From an uncultured Collinsella sp. (lineage in GTDB: Bacteria; Actinomycetota; Coriobacteriia; Coriobacteriales; Coriobacteriaceae), in assembly GCA_900549535.1 (NCBI GenBank), contig UROR01000059.1, positions 1-11,313 on the forward strand: a DNA stretch of 11,313 nucleotides, in the 5' to 3' direction. The notes beneath the pieces were generated by a model. That model did no database searches, was not told where the DNA came from, and saw only the letters and a program-made list of their open reading frames with translations. Below are positions 1 through 5,946 of the stretch, piece after piece; the first letter of the stretch is position 1, and each line of letters starts with the position of its first letter. The position numbers were made by a program, and so were the translations under genes.

Positions 1-1422
1 ACCGATGCCGATGCCGCCCGCAGGAGGCATACCGTACTCGAGGGCGCGCACGTAATCCTCGTCGTACTCCATGGCCTCGTCGTCGCCGCCGGCCTTCTCG
101 GCCATCTGGGCAGCGAAGCGCTCGGCCTGGTCGACCGGGTCGTTGAGCTCGGAGAACGCGTTGGCGTACTCGTGACCGGCGATAACCAGCTCAAAGCGGT
201 GCGTCAGGCGCGGATCGTCCTCAAAGCGCTTGGCAAGCGGGCTGACCTCGATGGGGTAATCGCACACGAACGTGGGGTTGACGATGGTGTCCTCGCCCAG
301 CTCATCGTAAATCTCGGCGATGATCTTGCCAGCAGTCCACTCGGGCTTGATCTCCAGGCCCTTCTCGCGCGCGGCGGCAGCAAGCTCCTCGACCGGCGTG
401 TCGATGGTGACCTGCTTGCCGAGCACGTCGGAGACGATGTCGGTCATGGGACGGCTGGCCCACTCACCAGAAAGGTCGATGGTCTGGTCCTGGTACTCGA
501 TGACCTCGGGGTTGCCGATAGCCTTGTTAGCGGCCTTAATGACACCCTGAGCGAGTGCCTTCATGCCCTCGAGGTCGGAGAAGGCACGGTAGGCCTCCAT
601 CGTGGTGAACTCGGGGTTGTGGGTAAGGTCCATGCCCTCGTTACGGAAGATGCGGCCGATCTCGAACACGCGCTCAAAACCACCGACGATGCAGCGCTTG
701 AGGTGCAGCTCGGTGGCAATACGCAGGTAGCACTCCTGATCGAGCGCGTTGAAGTGCGTGATGAACGGCTTGGCCGTGGCACCACCCTGGATGGTCTGCA
801 GGATGGGGGTCTCGACCTCCATGTAGCCGTCGGACTCCATAAAGCGACGGAAGGTGGAGAGAATCTGCGAACGCTTACGGAAGGTCTCGCGAACGTCGTC
901 GTTGGCGATCAGGTCGACATAGCGCTGGCGATAGCGGGTCTCCTTGTCGGAAAGACCGTGGAACTTCTCGGGCAGCGGACGAACGGCCTTGGCAAGCAGG
1001 GTCGCGCTCTTAGGGGCAACGGAAAGCTGGCCACGCTGGGTGCGCACGACCACGCCGGTCACGCCCAGGATGTCGCCCAGGTCGAGGGCCTTGAGCGTAC
1101 TCCAGGCAGCCTCGTCCATGTCGTTGATGCGGCAGAACAGCTGAATCTCGGCAGTCGCATCGCGCACGACGATGAACATGATCTTGCCCTGACCGCGCTT
1201 GGCGACCACACGGCCGGCGATCTTCACGACGTCCTCGGTGTCCTCGCCATCGGCAAGCTCGGCGTACTTAGCCTCGATATCGGCGACGTAGTCCTCAAGC
1301 TCAGAGTGCTCGGGATAGGGGTTCTGGCCCGCCTCGAACAGGGCGGCGCGCTTGGCCAGGCGGGTGGCGCGCTCGTCGTTGAGCGTCGATGCCTGATCGG
1401 CGGCGTTCTGGTTCTCTGCCAT
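1..1422 (-). CDS. lysS: Lysyl-tRNA synthetase, class II (C-terminus cut by window edge)
   Basis: Class II lysyl-tRNA synthetase, which charges tRNA-Lys with lysine using ATP in the cytoplasm. The frame is open from the ATG at 1422 to the left edge: 474 codons, no stop. An OB-fold anticodon-binding domain covers about residues 66-140. The class II catalytic core follows, with a motif 1 region near residues 182-206, motif 2 (RIFRNEGMDLTHNPEF, residues 257-272, containing the RNEG signature), and the first residues of motif 3 (GGIGIG) at the very edge. From the usual length of about 500 residues, some 30-40 are missing, including the motif 3 arginine. The start is supported by GAGGAG at 1435-1430, 7 nt upstream. 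greA lies upstream across 79 nt that contain a stem-loop ending in a T-run. The identification is very secure; only the end is unseen. Confidence 0.97.
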   Translation of the reverse strand, partial: MAENQNAADQASTLNDERATRLAKRAALFEAGQNPYPEHSELEDYVADIEAKYAELADGEDTEDVVKIAGRVVAKRGQGKIMFIVVRDATAEIQLFCRINDMDEAAWSTLKALDLGDILGVTGVVVRTQRGQLSVAPKSATLLAKAVRPLPEKFHGLSDKETRYRQRYVDLIANDDVRETFRKRSQILSTFRRFMESDGYMEVETPILQTIQGGATAKPFITHFNALDQECYLRIATELHLKRCIVGGFERVFEIGRIFRNEGMDLTHNPEFTTMEAYRAFSDLEGMKALAQGVIKAANKAIGNPEVIEYQDQTIDLSGEWASRPMTDIVSDVLGKQVTIDTPVEELAAAAREKGLEIKPEWTAGKIIAEIYDELGEDTIVNPTFVCDYPIEVSPLAKRFEDDPRLTHRFELVIAGHEYANAFSELNDPVDQAERFAAQMAEKAGGDDEAMEYDEDYVRALEYGMPPAGGIGIG

Positions 1423-1440
1423 AAGTTAGCTCCTCAAACT

Positions 1441-1473
1441 AAAACGCTCCCCAGGATTCGGTCCCAGGGAGCG
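1441..1473 (-). terminator. Stem-loop with T-run between greA and lysS
   Basis: Arms CGCTCCC (1445-1451) and GGGAGCG (1467-1473) form a perfect 7-bp stem. A smaller inner stem, GGA/TCC, sits inside it. Read on the minus strand, the stem is followed by TTTTAGTTT and then at once by the lysS ribosome binding site at 1435-1430. It could end greA transcripts. Because the T-run abuts the lysS Shine-Dalgarno, it could also act as a leader attenuator. The stem is short, so termination strength is uncertain. Confidence 0.55.
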
Positions 1474-1501
1474 AAAACATACCTTTACGCGGGACCGTGG
1501 T

Positions 1502-1972
1502 CTAGCGTGCGATCTTGGCGATGGTGTAGACGCGAGTCTTGCCGGAAGGCGTAACGACCTCGACGGAATCACCCTCGCCGTGACCGATGATGGCGTGACC
1601 GACCGGAGACTCGTTGGAAATCTTGTGCTCGAGCGAGTTGGTCTCGGTGGTACCGACGAGCGTGACTTCCATGACCTCGCCGTTGGGATCAATCAGCGAA
1701 ACGGTGGAACCGATGGAGACGGTCAGATCGCCCGTGGTGGCAGCAACCTGAGCGTTGGCAAGAATGGCCTGGATCTCGGCGATACGAGCAGCATTCTGGG
1801 CCTGCTTGTCCTTGGCGGCATCGTACTCGGAGTTCTCCGAAAGGTCGCCGAACGCGCGGGCTTCCTTGATGTCCTCGACGATCTCCTTGGCGTAATCGCC
1901 CTCACGCCAGGCGAGCTCCTCGACGAGCTTCTGGCGGCCCTCAGCGGTCAGTACGATCTGGCTTGCGTCCAT
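1502..1972 (-). CDS. greA: Transcription elongation factor GreA
   Basis: GreA binds the RNA polymerase secondary channel and stimulates cleavage of backtracked RNA. The product is 156 residues, close to the family's usual length of about 158. The N-terminal half is the long coiled coil. Its tip carries the invariant FGDLSENSEY segment (residues 41-50), with the two acidic residues D43 and E46 that hold the catalytic magnesium in this family. The C-terminal FKBP-like domain contains the typical SPVGHAIIGH segment. The frame stays open to 2002, but I choose the ATG at 1972 because GGGGAG at 1986-1981 sits 8 nt upstream, and because residue 1 then begins a normal GreA N-terminus. A terminator separates it from tatA upstream, so it should have its own promoter, but I could not find a convincing one. 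Confidence 0.97.
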   Translation of the reverse strand: MDASQIVLTAEGRQKLVEELAWREGDYAKEIVEDIKEARAFGDLSENSEYDAAKDKQAQNAARIAEIQAILANAQVAATTGDLTVSIGSTVSLIDPNGEVMEVTLVGTTETNSLEHKISNESPVGHAIIGHGEGDSVEVVTPSGKTRVYTIAKIAR

Positions 1973-2020
1973 ACGGATATCTCCCCAACTCTGATCAAAC
2001 AATCAACTGTCAACAAAACG

Positions 2021-2053
2021 AAAAAGACCGGCTAGCCTGCGGGCAAGCCGGTC
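2021..2053 (-). terminator. Rho-independent terminator after tatA
   Basis: On the minus strand the arm at 2053-2046 (GACCGGCT) pairs with the arm at 2033-2026 (AGCCGGTC) in a perfect 8-bp stem. A further GCC/GGC inner stem follows across a T-T mismatch. The stem is followed directly by TTTTT (2025-2021). It lies 26 nt after the tatA stop and ahead of greA, and has the full canonical form. Confidence 0.9.
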
Positions 2054-2078
2054 AGGTGCTCACCCCAAAGGGATGGGA

Positions 2079-2354
2079 CTACTCTGCGTCCGCGTCGCTG
2101 TCCTCTGCCTGCTTCTTCTTGGCAGCAGCGAGCTTGGCCTCGAGCTCAGCGATCTCCTTGTCCTCCTCGGACTGCTCGACCACGACCTCCTCGGCCTGCT
2201 TGGTCTCGGCCTTATCGTCGCCCTCCATACCCTCGCGGATATTCTTGACGGTAGAGCCGAGGGACTTGCCGAGCTTCGGCAGGTTCTTGGGCCCGAAGAT
2301 AATCAGGACAACGACGAGAATAATGATGAGCTCAGGAGCCCTCAGTCCAAACAT
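2079..2354 (-). CDS. tatA: Sec-independent (twin-arginine) translocase subunit TatA
   Basis: TatA oligomerises in the membrane to form the passage for folded proteins carrying twin-arginine signals, recruited by TatC (not in this window). The product is 91 residues. It has a very short N-terminus, one membrane helix (about residues 8-20, rich in I, L and V), the invariant FGP hinge (20-22), then an amphipathic helix with alternating lysines (about 24-40). A charged, glutamate-rich tail with coiled-coil character ends in an acidic stretch. Residue 8 is glutamate, a feature often noted for TatB, but the short length and NLPKLGKSLG segment fit TatA or a bifunctional TatA/B better. The open frame runs back to 2537 through the tRNA gene; the true start is the ATG at 2354, with GGAGG at 2364-2360, 5 nt upstream. 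It is flanked by a promoter and a terminator, so it is probably transcribed alone. Confidence 0.93.
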   Translation of the reverse strand: MFGLRAPELIIILVVVLIIFGPKNLPKLGKSLGSTVKNIREGMEGDDKAETKQAEEVVVEQSEEDKEIAELEAKLAAAKKKQAEDSDADAE

Positions 2355-2359
2355 GTAGA

Positions 2360-2364
2360 CCTCC
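2360..2364 (-). promoter_or_regulatory. Shine-Dalgarno that fixes the tatA start
   Basis: GGAGG sits 5 nt before the ATG at 2354. It decides against the longer open frame, whose first 60 or so codons are a read-through of the tRNA-Pro gene and its terminator. Confidence 0.85.
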
Positions 2365-2390
2365 ACAATACAGCGAGACAAGCTCGAATG

Positions 2391-2419
2391 AGTATACCGC
2401 GGGTATCGCGGTATCACAA
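2391..2419 (-). promoter_or_regulatory. Probable sigma-70-type promoter of tatA
   Basis: On the minus strand, TTGTGA (2419-2414) is followed by a 17-nt spacer and TATACT (2396-2391). The -35 box matches the consensus at 4 of 6 bases and the -10 box at 5 of 6. Transcription would start near 2384, about 30 nt before the tatA ATG. The site lies just downstream of the tRNA-Pro terminator, where a new promoter is needed. Confidence 0.6.
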
Positions 2420-2427
2420 CACTAGCT

Positions 2428-2455
2428 AAAAAAAGGGACCGCAAGAAGCGGTCCC
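2428..2455 (-). terminator. Rho-independent terminator after tRNA-Pro
   Basis: A perfect 8-bp stem, GGGACCGC (2435-2442) with GCGGTCCC (2448-2455), has a 5-nt loop. On the minus strand it is followed by seven Ts (2434-2428). It begins 11 nt past the encoded CCA end of the tRNA, so it closes a one-gene tRNA transcript. Confidence 0.93.
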
Positions 2456-2466
2456 TCCTCATGCTC

Positions 2467-2543
2467 TGGTCGGGTTGACTGGATTTGAACCAGCGACCCC
2501 TGCGTCCCGAACGCAGTGCTCTACCAAACTGAGCCACAACCCG
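2467..2543 (-). tRNA. tRNA-Pro, anticodon CGG
   Basis: A 77-nt cloverleaf can be folded by eye. The acceptor stem is CGGGTTG/CAACCCG. A D-arm follows, and the anticodon stem CTGCG/CGCAG encloses the loop TTCGGGA, which gives anticodon CGG reading CCG proline codons. G37 next to the anticodon is typical of proline tRNAs. The T-arm contains the GGTTCAAATCC segment, and the discriminator A is followed by an encoded CCA. The D-arm and anticodon region closely resemble the E. coli tRNA-Pro I remember. It stands alone between ispE and tatA with its own terminator. Confidence 0.97.
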
Positions 2544-2554
2544 TTAGCTCGACT

Positions 2555-2560
2555 ATAATA
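2555..2560 (-). promoter_or_regulatory. Candidate -10 box for tRNA-Pro
   Basis: TATTAT (2560-2555) matches the -10 consensus at 5 of 6 bases and would start transcription about 5 nt before the tRNA. The sequence at -35 spacing is poor (about 3 of 6 bases), so this is a weak call. It is supported mainly by position and by the need for a start site after ispE. Confidence 0.4.
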
Positions 2561-2592
2561 ACAAAGATTTTCGCCGCGTGCTAGAGAAATTT

Positions 2593-3489
2593 TTATTTCT
2601 TTGGCGCGTCAATTTGAACCGTGTTGGGAATAAGCTCAGTCGCGCAGGCCCACCAGCCACTTTGCTGGGCAGCATCGGCACGCCTTTCGGCCGTGGCAGC
2701 GGTGTCGCAAATGGCAAACGAGCAGGCACCCGATCCGCACACATCTACAGCAATGGTGCCGTCCTGTTTACGCAGCCAATCGAGAACCGTTTGAATCTGC
2801 GGCTCCATCTGTGCGGAAATGACACCCAGGTTGTTATGGATGAGCGCATATGCCGTCTCGGCATCACCAGCACGCAAGGCAGAAGCTATCGCGCCAGGCT
2901 TGTCCGCAGGCACCGGGGCCTCGTCAAAACATCGATAGGCTTCAATTGTCGAAACGCTCGCCTCCCGCGGCTTAACCAGCACAACGGGCGTCGCGGGCAG
3001 CACGGAGTACTCAGTTGCCAGCACGTCTCCCCCACCTACGTAAAACGCAGGGCTCGCGTGCAAAAAGAACGGGACGTCGGCACCAATGCCCCGTGCAATG
3101 TCATCGAGCGCGGGGTCGGTGCGATCAATTCCCCAGAGCTCCGCCAAGGCGGCAATGACCGCGGCCGCATCCGTCGAGGGGCCGCCCAAGCCGGCGCACA
3201 ATGGAATGCGCTTCTCAATCGTCACGCAGATGTTTGCCTCGCGACCATAATGCTCGGCCATAGCAACCGCAGCCCGATACGCCGTATTCTTTTGCATGGG
3301 AAAATCTGATGCCGGAACCGTCTGGACGGTCAGCGCCTGCGCCGGCGCGACCGTCACGGTATCGGAAAGACCGACAGCTGCCATCAGGGAATCGACCCTG
3401 TGGTAGCCGCGGTCATCGCGCTCGGTATGAACCCCCAGGTAGAGGTTAATCTTTGCCGGCGCGGAAAGAGTCAGGGACCAATCGGTCAC
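2593..3489 (-). CDS. ispE: 4-diphosphocytidyl-2-C-methyl-D-erythritol kinase
   Basis: IspE is a GHMP-family kinase that phosphorylates CDP-methylerythritol with ATP, the fourth step of the MEP route to isoprenoids. The product is 298 residues, normal for the family. Visible signatures are the N-terminal SAPAKINL segment with K13, the ATP-binding glycine-rich loop PLCAGLGGPSTDAAA (residues 96-110), GADVPFF with the presumed catalytic D138, and a C-terminal CGSGACSF glycine motif (251-258). The glycine loop is unusual: most IspE proteins have GLGGGSSDAA, whereas here a proline and a threonine replace the third-position glycine and second serine. The start is GTG, supported by GAGGAG at 3503-3498, 8 nt upstream. 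The veg stop is only 2 nt upstream, so the two are probably co-transcribed and translationally coupled. The product feeds the lipid carrier needed for cell-wall synthesis. Confidence 0.93.
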   Translation of the reverse strand: MTDWSLTLSAPAKINLYLGVHTERDDRGYHRVDSLMAAVGLSDTVTVAPAQALTVQTVPASDFPMQKNTAYRAAVAMAEHYGREANICVTIEKRIPLCAGLGGPSTDAAAVIAALAELWGIDRTDPALDDIARGIGADVPFFLHASPAFYVGGGDVLATEYSVLPATPVVLVKPREASVSTIEAYRCFDEAPVPADKPGAIASALRAGDAETAYALIHNNLGVISAQMEPQIQTVLDWLRKQDGTIAVDVCGSGACSFAICDTAATAERRADAAQQSGWWACATELIPNTVQIDAPKK

Positions 3490-3491
3490 CG

Positions 3492-3788
3492 TTAATGCTC
3501 CTCGAGCTGATTGCCGAGCGGGGTAAAGATATGCTCGCCGCTCTCGGGGTCGAACAACTCGACCTGGCCGGTGAGGACATCGATGTACTGGTAGGACTGA
3601 CGCGACTTGCGGCCGCGGCGCTCGTCAACCTCGACGATAAAGACGGCGGGGTGGACGCTCTTGATGGTGCCCATGCGCTCGACGACGCGGGTGCGGCCCA
3701 TGTTGGCCTTAACCTTGACGCGATCGCCCACCATATCGGTCAGCTTCTCGTGGATGTCGTCGACATGATTGACTTCCATCTCTTCCAT
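3492..3788 (-). CDS. veg: Veg family protein
   Basis: The product is 98 residues and matches the Veg family, known from Bacillus subtilis, where veg is very strongly expressed and has been linked to biofilm control. The biochemical role is not settled. The recognisable core is GDRVKVKANMGRTRVVERMG (residues 21-40), followed by HPAVFIVEVDE and SYQYIDVLTGQVELF. This gives a small beta-rich domain with many basic residues and no membrane segment. Several starts are possible. I choose the ATG at 3788, with GGAGG at 3801-3797, 8 nt upstream; a TTG at 3812 would lie upstream of that Shine-Dalgarno. The gene lies 2 nt ahead of ispE, a neighbour order I recall from other Gram-positive bacteria. A short hairpin with a T-run sits in its leader. 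Confidence 0.88.
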   Translation of the reverse strand: MEEMEVNHVDDIHEKLTDMVGDRVKVKANMGRTRVVERMGTIKSVHPAVFIVEVDERRGRKSRQSYQYIDVLTGQVELFDPESGEHIFTPLGNQLEEH

Positions 3789-3796
3789 GAACAGGG

Positions 3797-3801
3797 CCTC
3801 C
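3797..3801 (-). promoter_or_regulatory. Shine-Dalgarno that fixes the veg start
   Basis: GGAGG lies 8 nt before the ATG at 3788. A further in-frame ATG at 3779 has GGAAGAG directly against it with no spacer, so it is less likely. Confidence 0.7.
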
Positions 3802-3815
3802 AGAAGGTGCAATTC

Positions 3816-3835
3816 AAAAAGGGGATAATACCCCT
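3816..3835 (-). terminator. Short stem-loop with T-run in the veg leader
   Basis: On the minus strand AGGGG (3835-3831), the loop TATTAT and CCCCT (3824-3820) form a 5-bp stem, followed by more Ts down to 3816. It sits 15 nt upstream of the veg Shine-Dalgarno. It looks like a weak intrinsic terminator or pause site in a leader, but the stem is short and could be chance. TATTAT in the loop also resembles a -10 box. Confidence 0.35.
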
Positions 3836-3855
3836 AAGATAGACAAAACTCTAAT

Positions 3856-3885
3856 ACTATAGCACCCTGTTGTGGCCATACGCAA
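3856..3885 (-). promoter_or_regulatory. Candidate promoter for veg-ispE
   Basis: TTGCGT (3885-3880), an 18-nt spacer and TATAGT (3861-3856) resemble a housekeeping promoter: 3 of 6 matches at -35 and 5 of 6 at -10. It would give a leader of about 60 nt holding the GGGG/CCCC hairpin. Placement is reasonable, since a structured element that may end dtd transcripts lies just upstream. Confidence 0.4.
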
Positions 3886-3921
3886 CTAGCTAAATAAGCC
3901 CCGTCCCAAATACGTACCAGA

Positions 3922-3984
3922 CGACAACCTCGCATGACCAGTTGTTACGCGGTTTGGTAAAACCGCGTAACCTAAAGGTTGTCG
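3922..3984 (-). repeat. Nested palindrome overlapping the dtd stop codon
   Basis: The inner element is a perfect 12-bp inverted repeat, GTTACGCGGTTT (3944-3955) with AAACCGCGTAAC (3960-3971), around a 4-nt loop. An outer 9-bp inverted repeat, CGACAACCT (3922-3930) with AGGTTGTCG (3976-3984), encloses it. The outer right arm is made of the last dtd codons, and the inner stem begins directly after the TAG at 3974-3972. No T-run follows on either strand. It may be a U-less terminator or an mRNA 3'-end stabiliser for dtd, or a DNA palindrome bound by a protein. Confidence 0.75.
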
Positions 3985-4418
3985 GTGTCCAAGACGATGG
4001 TGAATGGGCCGTCGTTGACCAAGTCGACTTTCATATCGGCGCCAAAGATACCGTGCGCCACGTGTTCGACATCTTGACGAACGAGCGTCAGGAAGTACTC
4101 GTAGAGCTCGTTGGCGACATCGGGGGCGCCGGCATCCGTAAACGATGGGCGGCGACCGTGGCGGCAGTCGGCGAACAGCGTGAACTGCGACACTACGAGA
4201 ACCTCGCCGTCGACATCGGCAAGCGCCAAGTTGGTCTTGCCGTTCTCGTCCTCGTTGATACGTAGCCCGCGGAGCTTGCCCCACAGCTTGTCGGCCTCGG
4301 CACGTGTGTCGCCGTGACCCACGCCCAGCAGCACCAGGTAGCCGCGCCCAATGCGACCCACGCATTCGCCATCGACCGTCACGCCGGCGTTGAGCACGCG
4401 CTGCACCACCGCACGCAT
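3972..4418 (-). CDS. dtd: D-aminoacyl-tRNA deacylase
   Basis: DTD hydrolyses D-amino acids (and glycine mischarged on tRNA-Ala) from tRNA, protecting translation. The product is 148 residues, the usual length of about 145-150. Both family signatures are present: SQFTLF (residues 77-82) and NDGPFT (135-140). The latter contains the Gly-cisPro pair (137-138) that reaches across the dimer into the partner's active site and excludes L-amino acids. The N-terminus MRAVVQRV is also typical. The start at 4418 has GAGGAG at 4430-4425, 6 nt upstream. The rdgB stop is only 3 nt before this start, so the two should be co-translated. The last three codons form one arm of the outer palindrome described separately. 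Confidence 0.96.
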   Translation of the reverse strand: MRAVVQRVLNAGVTVDGECVGRIGRGYLVLLGVGHGDTRAEADKLWGKLRGLRINEDENGKTNLALADVDGEVLVVSQFTLFADCRHGRRPSFTDAGAPDVANELYEYFLTLVRQDVEHVAHGIFGADMKVDLVNDGPFTIVLDTDNL

Positions 4419-4421
4419 GGC

Positions 4422-5063
4422 CTACTCCTCGCCCGTCAGCTTGGCGGACAGATGCTCGAGCGCGTGGAAACGATGGCTGATGGCGTTCTTCTCGTCAGCC
4501 GTCAGCTCGGCCATGGTCTTGCCCGGCGTGTCGACCGGCAGGAACAGCGGGTCGTAGCCAAAGCCGTGATCGCCGCGGCCCTCGTGTGCGATAACGCCCT
4601 CGCAGGCGCCCTCACCATAGGTGACCAAACCGTCCGTGTCGATGAGCGCGACGACGCTCATAAAGCGCGCAGTGCGGTCCTCGTCGGCCACGCCCTCCAG
4701 ATTTACGAGCAGCTTGGCGTTGTTGGCGGCATCGTCTCCGTGCACGCCCGCATAGCGCGCGCTATACACACCGGGCTCACCGTCCAGCGCGTCGACGACC
4801 AAGCCCGAATCGTCGGCAATGGCCATAAGGCCCGTCTCCTCAACCGCGGCTTGGGCCTTGATGATGGCGTTCTCCAAAAACGTCGTGCCGTTTTCCTCGG
4901 GATCCTCAAAATCACCCAGCTGGCCGAGCGCCACAAAGCGCACCTCGGGCATGACCTTGCCCAAAATGGCCTCGATCTCGGTGAGCTTATGGGCGTTGCC
5001 CGTTGCCACGACGATGGTCGCCGCCGGGTCGAGGGTGTCGATGTCAATCTTCTCAAGTGCCAT
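4422..5063 (-). CDS. rdgB: dITP/XTP pyrophosphatase (Ham1/RdgB family)
   Basis: RdgB hydrolyses non-canonical purine triphosphates (dITP, XTP, ITP) to monophosphates, keeping them out of DNA and RNA. The product is 213 residues, slightly longer than the common 195-200, with about 14 extra residues before the core strand. Signatures are ATGNAHKL (residues 20-27), ADDSGLVVDAL (83-93, with the metal-binding D84/D85), GVYSARYAG (98-106), FGYDPLF (168-174) and ISHR (195-198). The start at 5063 has an ideal AGGAGG at 5075-5070, 6 nt upstream. It follows rph across about 140 nt that hold the rph stem-loop and a GC-rich inverted repeat, and directly precedes dtd. rph next to rdgB is a common arrangement in Gram-positive bacteria. 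Confidence 0.96.
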   Translation of the reverse strand: MALEKIDIDTLDPAATIVVATGNAHKLTEIEAILGKVMPEVRFVALGQLGDFEDPEENGTTFLENAIIKAQAAVEETGLMAIADDSGLVVDALDGEPGVYSARYAGVHGDDAANNAKLLVNLEGVADEDRTARFMSVVALIDTDGLVTYGEGACEGVIAHEGRGDHGFGYDPLFLPVDTPGKTMAELTADEKNAISHRFHALEHLSAKLTGEE

Positions 5064-5096
5064 GACTGGCCTCCTTGTCTCTATAGCAAGCCGCGT

Positions 5097-5123
5097 GAGG
5101 GGCGTTTGGGCACTTGACCCCTC
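5097..5123 (-). repeat. GC-rich inverted repeat upstream of rdgB
   Basis: GAGGGG (5097-5102) and CCCCTC (5118-5123) can form a 6-bp stem around a 15-nt loop, about 20 nt upstream of the rdgB Shine-Dalgarno. There is no T-run. It could structure the rdgB leader, but a 6-bp match in GC-rich DNA may be chance. Confidence 0.35.
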
Positions 5124-5165
5124 CCCTCTCAGGCGATCGGACCTTTCAACGCAGCATTTCAGCAG

Positions 5166-5206
5166 ATAAAACCTACCAAAATAAACCTGTCCCTTTTTGG
5201 CAGGTT
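5166..5206 (-). terminator. Terminator-like stem-loop after rph
   Basis: On the minus strand AACCTGCCAAAA (5206-5195) pairs with TTTTGGTAGGTT (5181-5170). This makes a 12-bp stem with one G-U pair and a 13-nt loop, followed by TTAT. The first arm starts inside the rph stop codon (5207-5205). A competing shorter hairpin, AACCTG/CAGGTT (5201-5206 with 5184-5189), uses the same arm. Confidence 0.65.
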
Positions 5207-5930
5207 AGGCGATGGCTTGGCGCTGAAGCTCGATGAGCTCGGCGACACCCTTGTCGCCCAGGTCAAGCAGGGCGTTGAGGCGTTTGCGGTCGAAGGGCGC
5301 CTGCTCGCCGGTGCCCTGGAGCTCGATCATCTCACCGGTATCGGTGGCGACGAGGTTCATGTCGACCTCGGCATGACTGTCCTCGGAATAATCGAGGTCA
5401 AGCAGCGTATTGCCGTCGACAACGCCCATGGAGATGGCAGCCACCTGACCGATAAGCGGGATGCGCTCGATCTTGCCCGCCTCGACCCACATGGCGAGGG
5501 CGTCGTGCAGTGCCACCCAGGCGCCGGTGATGCTCGCTGTACGCGTGCCGCCATCGGCCTGAATTACATCGCAGTCGACGGTGACGGTGTACTCGCCGAG
5601 CGCCTTCATGTTGACGACGGTACGCAGGCTGCGGCCAATGAGGCGCTCGATCTCCATGGAGCGACCCTTGCGGTTGGCGTGCTCGCGCTTGCAGCGCTTG
5701 CCGGTCGACGCCGGCAGCATGGCGTATTCCGCGGTCACCCAGCCGGCCTTAGCTCCCTTTCGCCAGCCCGGCACGCCCTCCTCGATAGTGGCGGCGCACA
5801 GCACGCGCGTGTCACCGAACTCGGCCAAACACGAGCCGTGGGCGTGCTTCATGACGCCGCGAGTAAGCTTGATGGGGCGCAGCTCATCGGCGGCGCGGCC
5901 GTTGGCGCGGTTGACCTGCATATACTCCAT
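5205..5930 (-). CDS. rph: Ribonuclease PH
   Basis: RNase PH is a phosphate-dependent 3'-5' exoribonuclease that trims extra nucleotides from tRNA precursors; it works as a hexameric ring. The product is 241 residues, the family's normal size. Visible signatures are AEYAMLP (residues 67-73), GRSMEIERLIGRSLR (89-103, with the phosphate-binding arginine region), CDVIQADGGTRTASITGA (120-137) and the acidic segment LDLDYSEDSHAEVDMN (177-192), which carries the conserved aspartates D178, D180 and D184. The ATG at 5930 is preceded by AAAGGA at 5943-5938, 7 nt upstream. An in-frame ATG at 5921 lacks proper spacing. A stem-loop separates it from murI, and a terminator-like stem starts in its own stop codon. 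Confidence 0.97.
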   Translation of the reverse strand: MEYMQVNRANGRAADELRPIKLTRGVMKHAHGSCLAEFGDTRVLCAATIEEGVPGWRKGAKAGWVTAEYAMLPASTGKRCKREHANRKGRSMEIERLIGRSLRTVVNMKALGEYTVTVDCDVIQADGGTRTASITGAWVALHDALAMWVEAGKIERIPLIGQVAAISMGVVDGNTLLDLDYSEDSHAEVDMNLVATDTGEMIELQGTGEQAPFDRKRLNALLDLGDKGVAELIELQRQAIA

Positions 5931-5946
5931 AGAAATTTCCTTTCGA

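Noticed and set aside
172..1554. A 460-codon plus-strand open frame opposite lysS
   Set aside because: It is antisense to lysS and runs past its start into the end of greA. No ribosome site or family resemblance.
1986..2014. Perfect TTGACA (2014-2009) upstream of greA as a promoter -35 box
   Set aside because: The hexamers 16-18 nt downstream (AGAGTT, GAGTTG, TTGGGG) are poor -10 boxes, and a start at that spacing would begin after the greA Shine-Dalgarno.
2355..2537. N-terminal extension of the tatA frame
   Set aside because: The extra codons are the tRNA-Pro gene, its terminator and the tatA promoter read as protein.
2421..3894. Ten-base repeat ACTAGCTAAA at 2421-2430 and 3885-3894
   Set aside because: Many ten-base matches are expected by chance in 11 kb, and the two contexts differ.
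5080..5088. Extended -10-like TGCTATAGA upstream of rdgB
   Set aside because: Transcription from it would start inside the AGGAGG ribosome site, and no -35 box is present.
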